The notes beneath the pieces were generated by a model. It had not been told where the DNA came from. It searched no databases and was given only the letters and a program-made list of their open reading frames with translations. Shown one piece after another: positions 8,462 to 17,114 of a stretch of DNA of 32,231 bases. The first letter of the stretch is position 1. Each line of letters begins with the position of its first letter. This DNA is from Lachnospiraceae bacterium UBA1721 (GTDB lineage: Bacteria; Bacillota; Clostridia; Lachnospirales; Lachnospiraceae), in the NCBI GenBank assembly GCA_002317155.1, contig DCIR01000076.1:23703-55933 (forward strand), read 5' to 3'. The translations under genes were made by a program, and so were the position numbers.

Positions 8462-9370
8462 TTAACCCAAATCGTATGGTGTAAGCTGGTAAACGTAATA
8501 ATTTAACCAGTTAGAATAAAGATTGTTACTATGAGATCTCCATGTAAGCAAAGGCTTCTTTTCCGGGTCATCATCAGGGAAGTAATTATAAGGAACCTGA
8601 ATATCCAGCCCCTTATTCTTATCTCTTACATACTCGTTACGAAGTGTATATCTGTCATATTCAGGATGACCTGTTACAAATATCTTTTTACCATTCTCTG
8701 CCATTGCAAGGAATACACCTGCATCTTCACTCTCAGCTACAATTGTGAGCTCATCACATGCATGAAGTTCATCTGAAGGTGTCTCGGTGTGTCTACTGTG
8801 AGGAGCAAGGAACACATCATCAAATCCTCTTACAAGAGGAATCTTTCTATTGTTAACCTTATGCTCATAGATACCGAAAAGCTTCTGAGGCAACAGACTC
8901 TTGTTAATACCATAATATTTATAGAATCCGGCCTGAGCTCCCCAACAAATATGCAATGTTGAAGTCACATTAGTCTCAGCCCAGTCCATAATAGTGCAAA
9001 CTTCTTCCCAATAATCAACTTCCTCAAAAGTAATGTCTTCAACAGGTGCTCCTGTGATAATCAAACCATCAAACTTCTGATCCTTAATATCATCAAAAGT
9101 AACATAGAACTTGTTCAGATGATTCGCAGGCGTATTGAGCGATACATGAGTCTTAGTATTCATGAAAGTAACATCAACCTGCAAGGGAGTATTTGAAAGC
9201 GCTCTTAAAAGCTGAAGCTCTGTATCCTGCTTTACCGGCATATTGTTAAGGATAAGGACCTTCAACGGTCTAATATCCTGATGTGCTGCACGATTCTCGT
9301 CCATCACAAATATATTTTCATTTTCGAGTATTTCCTTTGCAGGAAGCTCACTTTGAACTTTGATTGGCAT
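8462..9370 (-). CDS. metA: Homoserine O-acetyltransferase, MetA family
   Basis: The 302-residue protein has normal MetA length. It activates the hydroxyl of L-homoserine by acylation, the first committed step of methionine synthesis, in the cytoplasm. The nucleophile is C142 in HICWGAQAG, and the His-Glu pair is H235 and E237 in VTGHPEYDRY. Position 111 is Glu (TGAPVED). In the MetA family Glu here goes with acetyl-CoA use and Gly with succinyl-CoA use, so I call it an acetyltransferase despite the common 'succinyltransferase' label. The start ATG has AGAGGTG about 8 nt upstream. The gene has its own promoter and terminator, so it is probably monocistronic. No S-box or other methionine riboswitch fits in the short 67-bp leader. 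Confidence 0.93.
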   Translation of the reverse strand: MPIKVQSELPAKEILENENIFVMDENRAAHQDIRPLKVLILNNMPVKQDTELQLLRALSNTPLQVDVTFMNTKTHVSLNTPANHLNKFYVTFDDIKDQKFDGLIITGAPVEDITFEEVDYWEEVCTIMDWAETNVTSTLHICWGAQAGFYKYYGINKSLLPQKLFGIYEHKVNNRKIPLVRGFDDVFLAPHSRHTETPSDELHACDELTIVAESEDAGVFLAMAENGKKIFVTGHPEYDRYTLRNEYVRDKNKGLDIQVPYNYFPDDDPEKKPLLTWRSHSNNLYSNWLNYYVYQLTPYDLG

Positions 9371-9403
9371 TGGTACACCTCTTATCTATTTAATAACTAT
9401 ATA

Positions 9404-9432
9404 AATATAATGCTTTTTGTCGCATTAATCAA
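9404..9432 (-). promoter_or_regulatory. Promoter for metA
   Basis: Minus-strand TTGATT (9427-9432), a 17-bp spacer and TATATT (9404-9409) lie in the 67-bp gap between ligA and metA, about 34 bp from the metA start. Confidence 0.6.
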
Positions 9433-9437
9433 ATTTA

Positions 9438-11414
9438 TCAATTATTAATATATTTTTCCATAAACTCATCTTCGGTAATGACAGGCACTCCAAGACTTTG
9501 AGCCGTCTTATTTTTTGTTGAAGATGATGTGTTGTCGTTGTTAATCAAGCATGTTGTTTTACCCGTTACAGAACCGGTCACCTTACCGCCCATGCTCTCA
9601 ATTAATTCCTTCAAATCATTACGGCTAGCAAATCCATGAAGACTTCCTGTGACTACAAAGTTAAGTCCTTCAAGCTTTTTACTATCCTCGGTTACTTCAG
9701 GCTTCTCAATCTCAAGGCACATCAAAAGTCTGTCAAGCTTAGCCACGTTTGCTTCATCGGCAAAATATTTAACAATATTATCAGCCATTACATCGCCGAT
9801 TTTATCTATCAATGCAAGCTCTGAAGCCGGTGCCTTCTTAATCTTCTCAATATCGTAGTCATAAGCCTTACTGATAAGCTTAGCATTGGCAGATCCTATG
9901 CCTGCGATTCCCAATCCAAAAATAACCCTGGGAAGAGTCGTTTTTCTGGAAGCATTGATAGCAGTAATCATATTCTCATATGATTTTTCTCCAAAGCCGT
10001 CAAAGCTAACGATTCTGTCTTTGAATCTCTCTAGATTATAAAGATCAGAATATTCATGAATAAAGCCACAGTCTACAAACTTCTCCAATGTAGCTTCAGA
10101 CATACCATCTATATTCAACGCCTCTCTGCTTACAAACTGAGCAAATGATTTTATCTGCTTTGCAGGACATTCTTCATTAATACAATTAAGTGTCTGCGCT
10201 TCATTTACTGCTTTAATCTTGGTTTCTTTTCCGCAAACAGGACATACTGAAGGAATAACAACCGTACCTGAACAGGTCAGATTTTCAGAAATCTGCGGAA
10301 TTATCATGTTTGCTTTATATACACGAATCTTATCGCCTATACCAAGCTTTAATTCTCTAACAATACTTACATTATGAACTGATGCTCTGGTTACCGTAGT
10401 TCCCTCAAGCTCTACAGGATCAAATATTGCTACAGGATTAATCAGGCCTGTTCTGCTGGCACTCCATTCAATCTCACGCAAAGTGGTCTCAGCAGTCTCA
10501 TCAGCCCACTTAAATGCAATCGAATGTCTGGGAAATTTTGCAGTTCGACCAAGTGATGCACCATAAGCGATATCCTCATAGGTAAGTACCAATCCATCCG
10601 AAGGTATATCATACTCTTCTATTGCTTTTGCAAAATAATCTATTGCATCAAGAATAGTATCTTCTGTAACCGTCTTTCTTTGAACCACTTCAAAGCCCTG
10701 CTTTTCGAGGAATTCAAAGCTATTGCTTCTTGAATTATCAAAATCATAATTTGTTCCGTTTTCAACAGCCGACACTAGATTAAACGCAACAAACCTAACA
10801 TTTCTCTTTGCAGTAATCTCATTATTTAGCTGTCTGACAGATCCACTGCACAGATTTCTCGGATTCTTATATTTTTCAGAATCAGAATCGATCTGAGCAT
10901 TTATTTTTTCAAAATCAGAATAGCTTATTACCGCTTCACCGCGAAGTACAAGTTCTCCCTTAAAAGCTATTTCCAAAGGAATATTCTTAAATACTTTGGC
11001 ATTAGGTGTAATAACCTCGCCGATTTCTCCGTTACCTCTGGTTACCGCCTTAACAAGCTTACCATCATTATAAGTCAGAACAATAGTGAGACCGTCCAGC
11101 TTCCATGAAAGTATACCCTCATGTCCATTCAGCCATGCTCGTAATTCTTCCCTGCTCTTAGTCTTATCAAGAGAAAGCATAGGTGATGCATGACTTTCCT
11201 TTGGTAACTCTGCAACTGCAGCATAACCAACATTAACGGTAGGACTTCCCGACATGGTAATTCCTGTTTCTTTTTCAAGCGCTACCAGTTCATCATACAA
11301 TTTATCATACTCATAGTTACTCATAATCTCTGTATCTTTGGCATAATACGCTTCAGACGCTTTATTAAGAATATCCACAAGTTCTTTCATTCTATTAGTC
11401 TTAGAATCATTCAT
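9438..11414 (-). CDS. ligA: NAD-dependent DNA ligase
   Basis: The 658-residue protein has normal LigA length. It seals nicks in duplex DNA during replication and repair, using NAD+. The adenylated lysine is K105 in SWKLDG (the KxDG motif), preceded by the usual HxSPMLSL segment (75-82). The OB domain is followed by a four-Cys zinc finger (CPVCG...CINEEC, about residues 390-425). Helix-hairpin-helix repeats follow (about 430-575), and a C-terminal BRCT domain occupies about 585-655 (LEGLNFVVTGSLHGFASR). The residues around the active lysine differ from the commoner xKIDGLA form, so this may be a divergent or second ligase paralog; other genome copies cannot be seen here. AGAGGA lies 11 nt before the start. 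The gene is 120 bp downstream of rluF, separated by a tandem repeat. Confidence 0.93.
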   Translation of the reverse strand: MNDSKTNRMKELVDILNKASEAYYAKDTEIMSNYEYDKLYDELVALEKETGITMSGSPTVNVGYAAVAELPKESHASPMLSLDKTKSREELRAWLNGHEGILSWKLDGLTIVLTYNDGKLVKAVTRGNGEIGEVITPNAKVFKNIPLEIAFKGELVLRGEAVISYSDFEKINAQIDSDSEKYKNPRNLCSGSVRQLNNEITAKRNVRFVAFNLVSAVENGTNYDFDNSRSNSFEFLEKQGFEVVQRKTVTEDTILDAIDYFAKAIEEYDIPSDGLVLTYEDIAYGASLGRTAKFPRHSIAFKWADETAETTLREIEWSASRTGLINPVAIFDPVELEGTTVTRASVHNVSIVRELKLGIGDKIRVYKANMIIPQISENLTCSGTVVIPSVCPVCGKETKIKAVNEAQTLNCINEECPAKQIKSFAQFVSREALNIDGMSEATLEKFVDCGFIHEYSDLYNLERFKDRIVSFDGFGEKSYENMITAINASRKTTLPRVIFGLGIAGIGSANAKLISKAYDYDIEKIKKAPASELALIDKIGDVMADNIVKYFADEANVAKLDRLLMCLEIEKPEVTEDSKKLEGLNFVVTGSLHGFASRNDLKELIESMGGKVTGSVTGKTTCLINNDNTSSSTKNKTAQSLGVPVITEDEFMEKYINN

Positions 11415-11460
11415 ATAATCAAAGTTCCTCTATGCTTAGCGCAAAAACGTATGTTTACAG

Positions 11461-11540
11461 TAAATCATTTATTCTTACCGCAAAACCTTTATCCTTACTG
11501 AAAAACCTTTATTCTTACTGCAAAACCTTTATTCTTACTG
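11461..11540. repeat. Tandem 20-bp repeat, four units
   Basis: Four head-to-tail units in exact 20-bp register start at 11461, 11481, 11501 and 11521. The consensus is CAAAACCTTTATTCTTACTG; the last three units differ by at most two bases and the first is more diverged. A very degraded fifth unit may precede them (11441-11460). The array covers the last codons and stop of rluF and most of the rluF-ligA gap. Confidence 0.9.
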
Positions 11541-12245
11541 CAAAGCTTCTCTAAGCGACTTAATTTCAGCTTCATTAAGTTCTCTAAACTGACCACTCTT
11601 CAGTTCACCAAGCAATACATTAACCACTCTTACACGTTTTAAGCTTGTAACTTTACAATTGCATGCCTGACACATTCGCCTTATCTGGCGATTCAATCCC
11701 TGTGAAATAATTACCCTAAATGTATAATCAGAAAGCTTTTCAACCTTAGACGGTCTGGTAGTAACATCCAAATCCTTCAGGTATATCCCCTTCTCAAATC
11801 TGGAAAGCATATCAACCGAAACCTTTTTATCTATGCGCACTATATATTCTTTCTCATGCGCATTGGAACCTCTCATCATTTTATCTATAAGGTCACCATC
11901 ATTTGTCAATAACAGCAATCCTTCAGATTCTTTATCAAGCCTTCCGGCATATGTCACTCTGAGAGGATATTTTACAATATCATTAATAACAGCTTCCGCA
12001 TGCGGATCTCTCTCTGTACAGGTAATTCCCACAGGTTTATAAAAGGCCAACACGACCTTTTTATCCGGTCCCTTCAACACCTTACCATTAACAATTATCT
12101 CGTCGTTTTCGGTAATCCTTTGACCTGACGAAGCCACGGCACCATTAACAATAACCTTACCTTCGTCGATAAGCCTATCGGCATCTCTTCTTGAGCATAT
12201 TCCACATGAAGCTATAAATTTGTTAATTCTGATTGGTTCACTCAT
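11535..12245 (-). CDS. rluF: 23S rRNA pseudouridine synthase, RluF type
   Basis: The protein is 236 residues from the chosen start. An S4 RNA-binding domain (about 1-55, IRINKFIASCGICSRRDADRL) is followed by an RsuA/RluB/RluF-type synthase domain. The catalytic Asp is D104 in GRLDKESEGLLLLTNDG. The C-terminal motif QGLNRQIRRMCQACNCKV is typical of RluF, which in E. coli makes pseudouridine at 23S rRNA position 2604. The site in this organism is inferred. I chose ATG 12245, one base past the rnhA stop, because the family begins MS.PIRINKFI. A longer start at 12275 would overlap rnhA by 29 bp and has no ribosome binding site. The weak SD suggests translational coupling to rnhA. The last codons fall inside the tandem repeat. 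Confidence 0.87.
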   Translation of the reverse strand: MSEPIRINKFIASCGICSRRDADRLIDEGKVIVNGAVASSGQRITENDEIIVNGKVLKGPDKKVVLAFYKPVGITCTERDPHAEAVINDIVKYPLRVTYAGRLDKESEGLLLLTNDGDLIDKMMRGSNAHEKEYIVRIDKKVSVDMLSRFEKGIYLKDLDVTTRPSKVEKLSDYTFRVIISQGLNRQIRRMCQACNCKVTSLKRVRVVNVLLGELKSGQFRELNEAEIKSLREALQ

Positions 12246-12246
12246 A

Positions 12247-12726
12247 TTAATCGAAATACTGCTCCAACATTTCAATGTTACTATACGGTGGTACTCCAGC
12301 GCCTTCTTCTATACCACGCTTGGCCATCTTGTCAGCCAGCTCGTTATATTTTACTCCAGTATGACCTTCAACCTTATGGAACCTGATATCAATCGTAGTT
12401 CCCCAAGACCTCATTGCCTGTGAATACTTCTGAGTAAGCTCATTTTTAGCTTTCCACCCGCCTGTTACCCACATCTCAATACCACTGTAATCATAATAAA
12501 TATCTATTGATGAAAAGCCGCTTAAGCGGGCACACTGAACCGCATACATGGCCCCAAGCATCTCACCTGTAACATTTCTTTGCTTAAGAGATTCCGGATT
12601 ATCTCCGTTACCGAAAGCAGTAAATATTCTGTTGTCATTAAGAATAAAAACACAGCCAAATGCATACTTACCGGCTGCGTCACTATAGCTTCCGTCAACA
12701 TAGGCAATAACATTTCCGTCAGTCAT
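12247..12726 (-). CDS. rnhA: Ribonuclease HI
   Basis: The 159-residue protein cleaves RNA in RNA-DNA hybrids. The active-site carboxylates are visible: D11 (YVDGSYS), E55 (VTGEMLGA), D79 (YYDYSGIEMW) and D132 (ELADKMAK), with the loop H122 in VEGHTGVKYN. There is no N-terminal Caulimovirus/viroplasmin-type hybrid-binding domain. ATG 12726 is chosen over an upstream ATG at 12762, because AAAGGGG lies 8 nt before it and the longer form would begin inside a hairpin. The product has a short C-terminal extension past the catalytic core. The gene is the first of a likely rnhA-rluF pair. Confidence 0.9.
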   Translation of the reverse strand: MTDGNVIAYVDGSYSDAAGKYAFGCVFILNDNRIFTAFGNGDNPESLKQRNVTGEMLGAMYAVQCARLSGFSSIDIYYDYSGIEMWVTGGWKAKNELTQKYSQAMRSWGTTIDIRFHKVEGHTGVKYNELADKMAKRGIEEGAGVPPYSNIEMLEQYFD

Positions 12727-12754
12727 TTCATACCCCTTTAAGCAAATTCTTAAA

Positions 12755-12793
12755 GAAGCCACATCTATTTTATTAGTACAATAGAGTGGCTCC
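12755..12793 (-). terminator. Inverted repeat, probable terminator upstream of rnhA
   Basis: On the minus strand, GGAGCCAC-TCTATT pairs with AATAGA(T)GTGGCTTC around a 10-nt loop and is followed by TTCTTTAA. The T-run is short. It may end the por-carboxypeptidase transcript, or act as an attenuator for rnhA. Confidence 0.5.
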
Positions 12794-12845
12794 TGTTATA
12801 AATTAATATCTCAAATATAAATTATTTTTCAAAATAAATCATAGC

Positions 12846-14078
12846 TTATTGCTTCTTAACAGCTCCGCTATATCCTGTATCACCCAAAACATATATGTTA
12901 TACAGGGCAATATGATCATAGACTTCCTGCCATGGAGAACCACCATGTCCTGTTACACATACATAGTTCTTACCATCATCACCCTTCATAAAGCTTACAG
13001 CGCAGTTACCTGACTGATTAACAAATCCGGTTTTAGCTGCACATACTTCACCACCGGTAATAAAATCTTCGATTCTTCTTAAGAACAAATTAGAAATCAA
13101 AATTCCTTCAGGGTGCTCCGTAGTAATTGAAGTAGTATACTTTCGTGCATTCATTACTTCCTGCAAAAATTCATCCTGAACTGTCGCAGCCATAATAACA
13201 GCAATATCATAGCAGGTCGAATAATTATCGTCTGTATAAATACCTACGCAATTGCTAAAATGTGTAGTCTCGGATATACCAAGTGCAACACAATTTTCAT
13301 TCATAAGATTAACGAACTCTTCATGTGAACCTGCAACATATACAGCCAACATATATGCAGCATCAGCACCTGACTTAAGAATAGTTCCGTAGAAAAGATC
13401 CCTGATAGTAACCATCTCTCCTACCGAGAAATTTACTGCAGAGCAACCATGCGAAAACGCATAGTCAGTTGCTTCCTGAGTGACTTCAATATAGTTATCA
13501 AGTTCCTCAATTGAAATATACTGTCTGGCAGTAAGCACAGTCATAACCTTAGTCATTGATGCAGGATACATCATTGAATATCCATTTAACGAAGCAAGAA
13601 TATCCTTATTATCAACGTCTATAATTAATCCATACTGACTGTATAATCCTGAATAGTTAATTGTTGCTGTAGATTCACTTTCCGAATAAACATAATCATT
13701 AGCATCAAGCGTAAATAAACGAGCTTTACCATTTGAATTAATGAATGTATTAGGATCTGTTACTGTGGCAGCACTTCCGGGATTCTGATCAATATCATCC
13801 ACATCAACAACGGTAGTATTGTCATCAGTCACGGTAACATCAGCAACAGGCTTATTCTCATTGTGTCTCTTAACAGCACATGAAATACCACCTATAAGCA
13901 GACCAATTATTGCCGCAACAAGAATAACGCCAATTCCTGCTACAAATAATCTTCTGTAAAGTAACTGACGTTTCTTCTCTTTTTCGACGCGGGCTCTACG
14001 AGCCTCGCGCCGTTTTTCATATTCATCATCTGTAAAATAATTTATTTCTTCAATAATATCTTTTACATTATCACTCAT
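12846..14078 (-). CDS. D-alanyl-D-alanine carboxypeptidase (PBP5/S11 family), membrane-anchored
   Basis: The 410-residue protein trims the terminal D-Ala of peptidoglycan stem peptides outside the membrane. A cytoplasmic, strongly basic N-terminus (21-43) and one membrane segment (about 45-68) act as a signal anchor. An acidic Thr/Asp-rich linker follows, then the S11 domain from about 140. The motifs are SMTK (174-177, nucleophile S174), SGA (236-238) where the classic motif is SGN, and KTG (349-351). The SGN Asn is therefore replaced by Ala, a variation I believe occurs in other clostridial S11 enzymes. There is no C-terminal amphipathic anchor, consistent with the N-terminal one. The start overlaps the porB stop in an ATGA, so translation is probably coupled. 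DacA/DacF-type; the exact symbol is not assigned. Confidence 0.88.
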   Translation of the reverse strand: MSDNVKDIIEEINYFTDDEYEKRREARRARVEKEKKRQLLYRRLFVAGIGVILVAAIIGLLIGGISCAVKRHNENKPVADVTVTDDNTTVVDVDDIDQNPGSAATVTDPNTFINSNGKARLFTLDANDYVYSESESTATINYSGLYSQYGLIIDVDNKDILASLNGYSMMYPASMTKVMTVLTARQYISIEELDNYIEVTQEATDYAFSHGCSAVNFSVGEMVTIRDLFYGTILKSGADAAYMLAVYVAGSHEEFVNLMNENCVALGISETTHFSNCVGIYTDDNYSTCYDIAVIMAATVQDEFLQEVMNARKYTTSITTEHPEGILISNLFLRRIEDFITGGEVCAAKTGFVNQSGNCAVSFMKGDDGKNYVCVTGHGGSPWQEVYDHIALYNIYVLGDTGYSGAVKKQ

Positions 14079-15016
14079 GAATCACATCTGATCTGAAGCT
14101 CTTCCCAGCGACGATCCACCTCCTGCTGGAATGCCTCTAACAAATACTCATTACCGGGCTTAAAAAGATGCTTAAAGCGTCCCTGCTTCTTAATGAAGTC
14201 CTCAAGAGGGAGCTTATTCTTAGGTCTGTAGTTCAAAATCCACTTACCATCAGCAACCTCAAACAAAGGCCAGTAGCAGGTCTCAACAGCAAGCTTACAA
14301 ATCTCAGGAAGATCAGGAGTATCATATCTCCAGCCTCTGGGACAAGGAGCAAGAATATTAAGAAAAGCTGCTCCCGGAGTATAAATAGCCTTCTCAGACT
14401 TAGTATAAAGGTCCTTAAGATTAGAAACCATAGTAGTCTGAGCAACATAAGGAATATTATGCGAAGCAATAATAGATGCCAGGTCTTTTCTTGACTGAGG
14501 CTTACCGTTCGAATAGGTTCCTGAAGGTGTGGTTGTGGTATCAGCATACTGAGGAGTAGCTGATGATCTCTGAATACCGGTATTCATATATGCACCGTTA
14601 TCGTAGCATACATATACCATATCATGACCACGCTCCATTGCTCCTGACAATGACTGAAGACCGATATCATAGGTACCACCGTCACCACCAAAAGTAATAA
14701 ACTTATAGTTATCCTTCACCTTACCCTTTTTCTTAAGGGCATTATAAGCAGTCTCTACACCTGAAAGAGTCGCACCGGCGCTCTCAAATGCAGTATGAAT
14801 ATAGCTATCCTGATATGCAGTATAGGGATATGTATATGTAGATACCTCAAGACATCCTGTAGCATTACCCACTACAGCATGATCTCCGGGATGAAGTGCC
14901 TTGAGTACATTTCTAACTGCTATAGTTCCACCGCAGCCTGCACACATTCTGTGTCCAGGAGCAAGGCGTTCTTCACGCTCCTGGATTTCCTTAAAATTAA
15001 AAACACTCTGTTCCAT
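14075..15016 (-). CDS. porB: Pyruvate (2-oxoacid):ferredoxin oxidoreductase, beta subunit
   Basis: The 313-residue TPP-binding subunit carries the proximal [4Fe-4S] cluster, with ligands C25 and C28 (GHRMCAGCGG), C55 (NATGCLEV) and C225 (LAPCPRGW). The TPP/Mg motif is GDGG (111-114) followed by N140 (CYDNGAYMNTG). Together with the alpha, gamma and delta subunits it oxidises a 2-oxoacid, probably pyruvate, to acyl-CoA and CO2, passing electrons to ferredoxin. The sequence closely resembles pyruvate-type PorB, including the insert SSATPQYADTTTTPSG; 2-ketoisovalerate specificity cannot be excluded. GAGGAA lies 9 nt before the ATG, just past the porA stop. Confidence 0.9.
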   Translation of the reverse strand: MEQSVFNFKEIQEREERLAPGHRMCAGCGGTIAVRNVLKALHPGDHAVVGNATGCLEVSTYTYPYTAYQDSYIHTAFESAGATLSGVETAYNALKKKGKVKDNYKFITFGGDGGTYDIGLQSLSGAMERGHDMVYVCYDNGAYMNTGIQRSSATPQYADTTTTPSGTYSNGKPQSRKDLASIIASHNIPYVAQTTMVSNLKDLYTKSEKAIYTPGAAFLNILAPCPRGWRYDTPDLPEICKLAVETCYWPLFEVADGKWILNYRPKNKLPLEDFIKKQGRFKHLFKPGNEYLLEAFQQEVDRRWEELQIRCDS

Positions 15017-15031
15017 GTTGTTTATTCCTCA

Positions 15032-16213
15032 TTATTCTCTAAGTCCAAGGTAAGGGTACTGATCATATTTGATTTCGACGGCAGCAAGTTTAATAAGATT
15101 CTCATATACACCGACAATATCCTCTACCTTAACATCTCTGCCCGAAAGACCATACATAATATTTACAGTCTCAGCAGTGCACTTCTCACGATACATTGCA
15201 GCGCCAAGTTCAGCACCGATAGGACCACCGTTACCACTGTAACTCTCTGATCTATCCATAAGTGCTACAGCCTTACAATTCTTAAGTGCCTTAGCAAACT
15301 CCTCACCGGGGAAAGGTCTAAATACACGGATTTTGAGCAAACCAGCTTTTATACCCTGTGCACGAAGCTTATCTACAGCGTCTTTTACAGTACCGCATAC
15401 TGAGCCGATAGCAACGATAGCATACTCTGCATCCTCGAGCTGATAGCCCTCGTAGAAGCCGTATTTCTGACCTGTAATTGCCTCAAACTCCTTTGCAACA
15501 TCGAGAATAACCTGCTTCGCATTAATCATAGCCTCTGCGTGTGCCTTCTTTGACTCCATGCAGTAATTAGATACAGCGTAAGGTCCGATAGCCATAGGCT
15601 CGTTTTCCTTAAGCAGATAATGCTCAGGCTCATATTCACCTACAAATTTCTTAATAGGTTCATCATCCCAAAGAGTGATATTCTGAACCGCATGAGAAGT
15701 AATAAATCCATCCTGGCAAATCATTACAGGAAGATGTACTCCATTTGCTTCAGCAATTCTGTGTGCCTGAAGGAAGTTATCATATACTTCCTGATTTGAC
15801 TCGGCATAGATCTGAATCCATCCTGAATCTCTTGCACCCATTGAATCAGAGTGCTCGGCATTAATATTCAAAGGACCGGTAAGTCCTCTGTTTACAAGAG
15901 CCATGACGATGGGAAGTCTTGAAGAAGCTGCACAATAAAGCATTTCCCACATAAGTGCCATACCTGCTGATGAAGTAGCTGTAATAGTTCTGGCACCTGC
16001 TGCTTCAGCTCCCATTGCAGCGCTCATTGCACTGTGTTCACTCTCAACAGGAATAAACTCTGTATCAATCTCTCCGTTTGCAATCATACTTGCCACAAAC
16101 TGAGGAATCTCTGTAGAAGGGGTAATAGGGAAAGCGGGCATTACATCAGGATTAATCTGCTTTATAGCATGTCCTACGGCCTCATTTCCCGACATTCTAG
16201 TCTTTGTAGGCAT
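15032..16213 (-). CDS. porA: Pyruvate (2-oxoacid):ferredoxin oxidoreductase, alpha subunit
   Basis: The 393-residue subunit contains the pyrimidine-binding TPP domain (MSGNEAVGHAIKQ, MPAFPITPSTEI near the N-terminus; ESEHSAMSAAMGAEAAGART at about 57-76). A transketolase-C-like domain occupies about 250-370, with LKIRVFRPFPGEEF. Conserved Thr-Ser-Ser and NRGLTGPLNI segments place it in the PorA/VorB group. The ribosome binding site GGAGG lies inside the last codons of porD, 5 bp upstream. It works only as part of the PorABDG complex in the cytoplasm. Confidence 0.9.
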   Translation of the reverse strand: MPTKTRMSGNEAVGHAIKQINPDVMPAFPITPSTEIPQFVASMIANGEIDTEFIPVESEHSAMSAAMGAEAAGARTITATSSAGMALMWEMLYCAASSRLPIVMALVNRGLTGPLNINAEHSDSMGARDSGWIQIYAESNQEVYDNFLQAHRIAEANGVHLPVMICQDGFITSHAVQNITLWDDEPIKKFVGEYEPEHYLLKENEPMAIGPYAVSNYCMESKKAHAEAMINAKQVILDVAKEFEAITGQKYGFYEGYQLEDAEYAIVAIGSVCGTVKDAVDKLRAQGIKAGLLKIRVFRPFPGEEFAKALKNCKAVALMDRSESYSGNGGPIGAELGAAMYREKCTAETVNIMYGLSGRDVKVEDIVGVYENLIKLAAVEIKYDQYPYLGLRE

Positions 16214-16218
16214 AACTC

Positions 16219-16515
16219 TTAGTCCTCCATTCTAATTGCATTGAAGGGGCATGCCTTTACACAAATGCCACAGCCTTTGCAATGATCATAATCAAAATCA
16301 AGTCTCTTACCATCCTTAACCGGAATACTGCTGTCAGGACAATAAGGAACACATAATAAGCACTGCTTACATTTTTCCTTATCAAGAATAGGTGTCTGTG
16401 TTCTCCACTCACCTGTCATAAAGTCTTTTGAAGTAGCAGGCTCATATACACAAAGACCTTCTGTAAGATCCTGCCATCTGGTCTGCTCATTAATTTCAGA
16501 TGCCTTTAACGCCAT
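16219..16515 (-). CDS. porD: Pyruvate (2-oxoacid):ferredoxin oxidoreductase, delta (ferredoxin-like) subunit
   Basis: The 98-residue protein has two [4Fe-4S] motifs of the CxxCxxCxxxC type: C49-C52-C55-C59 and C79-C82-C85-C89. The N-terminal half is the usual PorD extension. It relays electrons from the PorB cluster to free ferredoxin. Its start overlaps the end of porG by 10 bp, which suggests coupled translation. Confidence 0.92.
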   Translation of the reverse strand: MALKASEINEQTRWQDLTEGLCVYEPATSKDFMTGEWRTQTPILDKEKCKQCLLCVPYCPDSSIPVKDGKRLDFDYDHCKGCGICVKACPFNAIRMED

Positions 16516-17087
16516 GTCTGTACCTCCTCAATAGCCATTGTAAGCGCCTTAAGGTTACCCTCAAGTACCTCAGGCTTTCTTGCAAATTTATGCTCAAGAG
16601 AGGTCTTCATCTCTCTCAAAAATACATCTATCTCCATTACACCGCTAATCTTAACCATAGCAGCAAGCATAGGAGTATTAGGGAAATATTTACCAAGTGT
16701 GGCAATACTTACCTTTCTCGCATCAAGCGCATATACCTTACCGGTATAATCGCCAAGAAGAGGCATTATCTCTTCCTTAGATTTCTGGGTATTAATAAGG
16801 ATACCACCCTCAGCCTTAAGACCGCCTGTAACATTTACAGAGCTAAGCAAAGTATCATCTACAACTGCTACATAATCAGGCTCATAAATATTTGAATGAA
16901 CACGAATCTCATTGTCACTGATTCTGTCATAAGCAGTAATAGGGGCACCCATTCTCTCAGGACCATACTCAGGGAATCCCTGAACCTGTTTTCCTGCCTG
17001 AAATGCTACATCTGCAAGCAAAAGTGCAGCTGTCTTGGCACCCTGTCCACCGCGACCGTGCCATCTGATTTCTGTCAAATTACTCAT
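16506..17087 (-). CDS. porG: Pyruvate (2-oxoacid):ferredoxin oxidoreductase, gamma subunit
   Basis: The protein is 193 residues from the chosen start. The gamma-subunit motif WHGRGGQGAKTAALLLADVA begins near residue 8, followed by GFPEYGPERMGAPI. The subunit contributes to CoA binding and complex assembly. The order porG-porD-porA-porB (gamma, delta, alpha, beta) is the classic four-subunit arrangement. I chose ATG 17087 over the ATG at 17102, because GAGG lies 9 nt before the former and no SD precedes the latter. The upstream CorC-type gene ends 27 bp away with no terminator between. Confidence 0.9.
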   Translation of the reverse strand: MSNLTEIRWHGRGGQGAKTAALLLADVAFQAGKQVQGFPEYGPERMGAPITAYDRISDNEIRVHSNIYEPDYVAVVDDTLLSSVNVTGGLKAEGGILINTQKSKEEIMPLLGDYTGKVYALDARKVSIATLGKYFPNTPMLAAMVKISGVMEIDVFLREMKTSLEHKFARKPEVLEGNLKALTMAIEEVQTWR

Positions 17088-17114
17088 TTCTTCATTCCTC
17101 ATTATATAAATTAT

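Noticed and set aside
9371..9437. S-box or other methionine riboswitch before metA
   Set aside because: Only 67 bp are available, with no conserved helices; an ordinary promoter fills the space.
11441..11540. CRISPR-like array
   Set aside because: The 20-bp units are directly adjacent with no unique spacers and no cas genes are nearby.
12247..12762. Longer RNase HI start at 12762
   Set aside because: It would begin inside a hairpin with no SD, while ATG 12726 has AAAGGGG 8 nt upstream.
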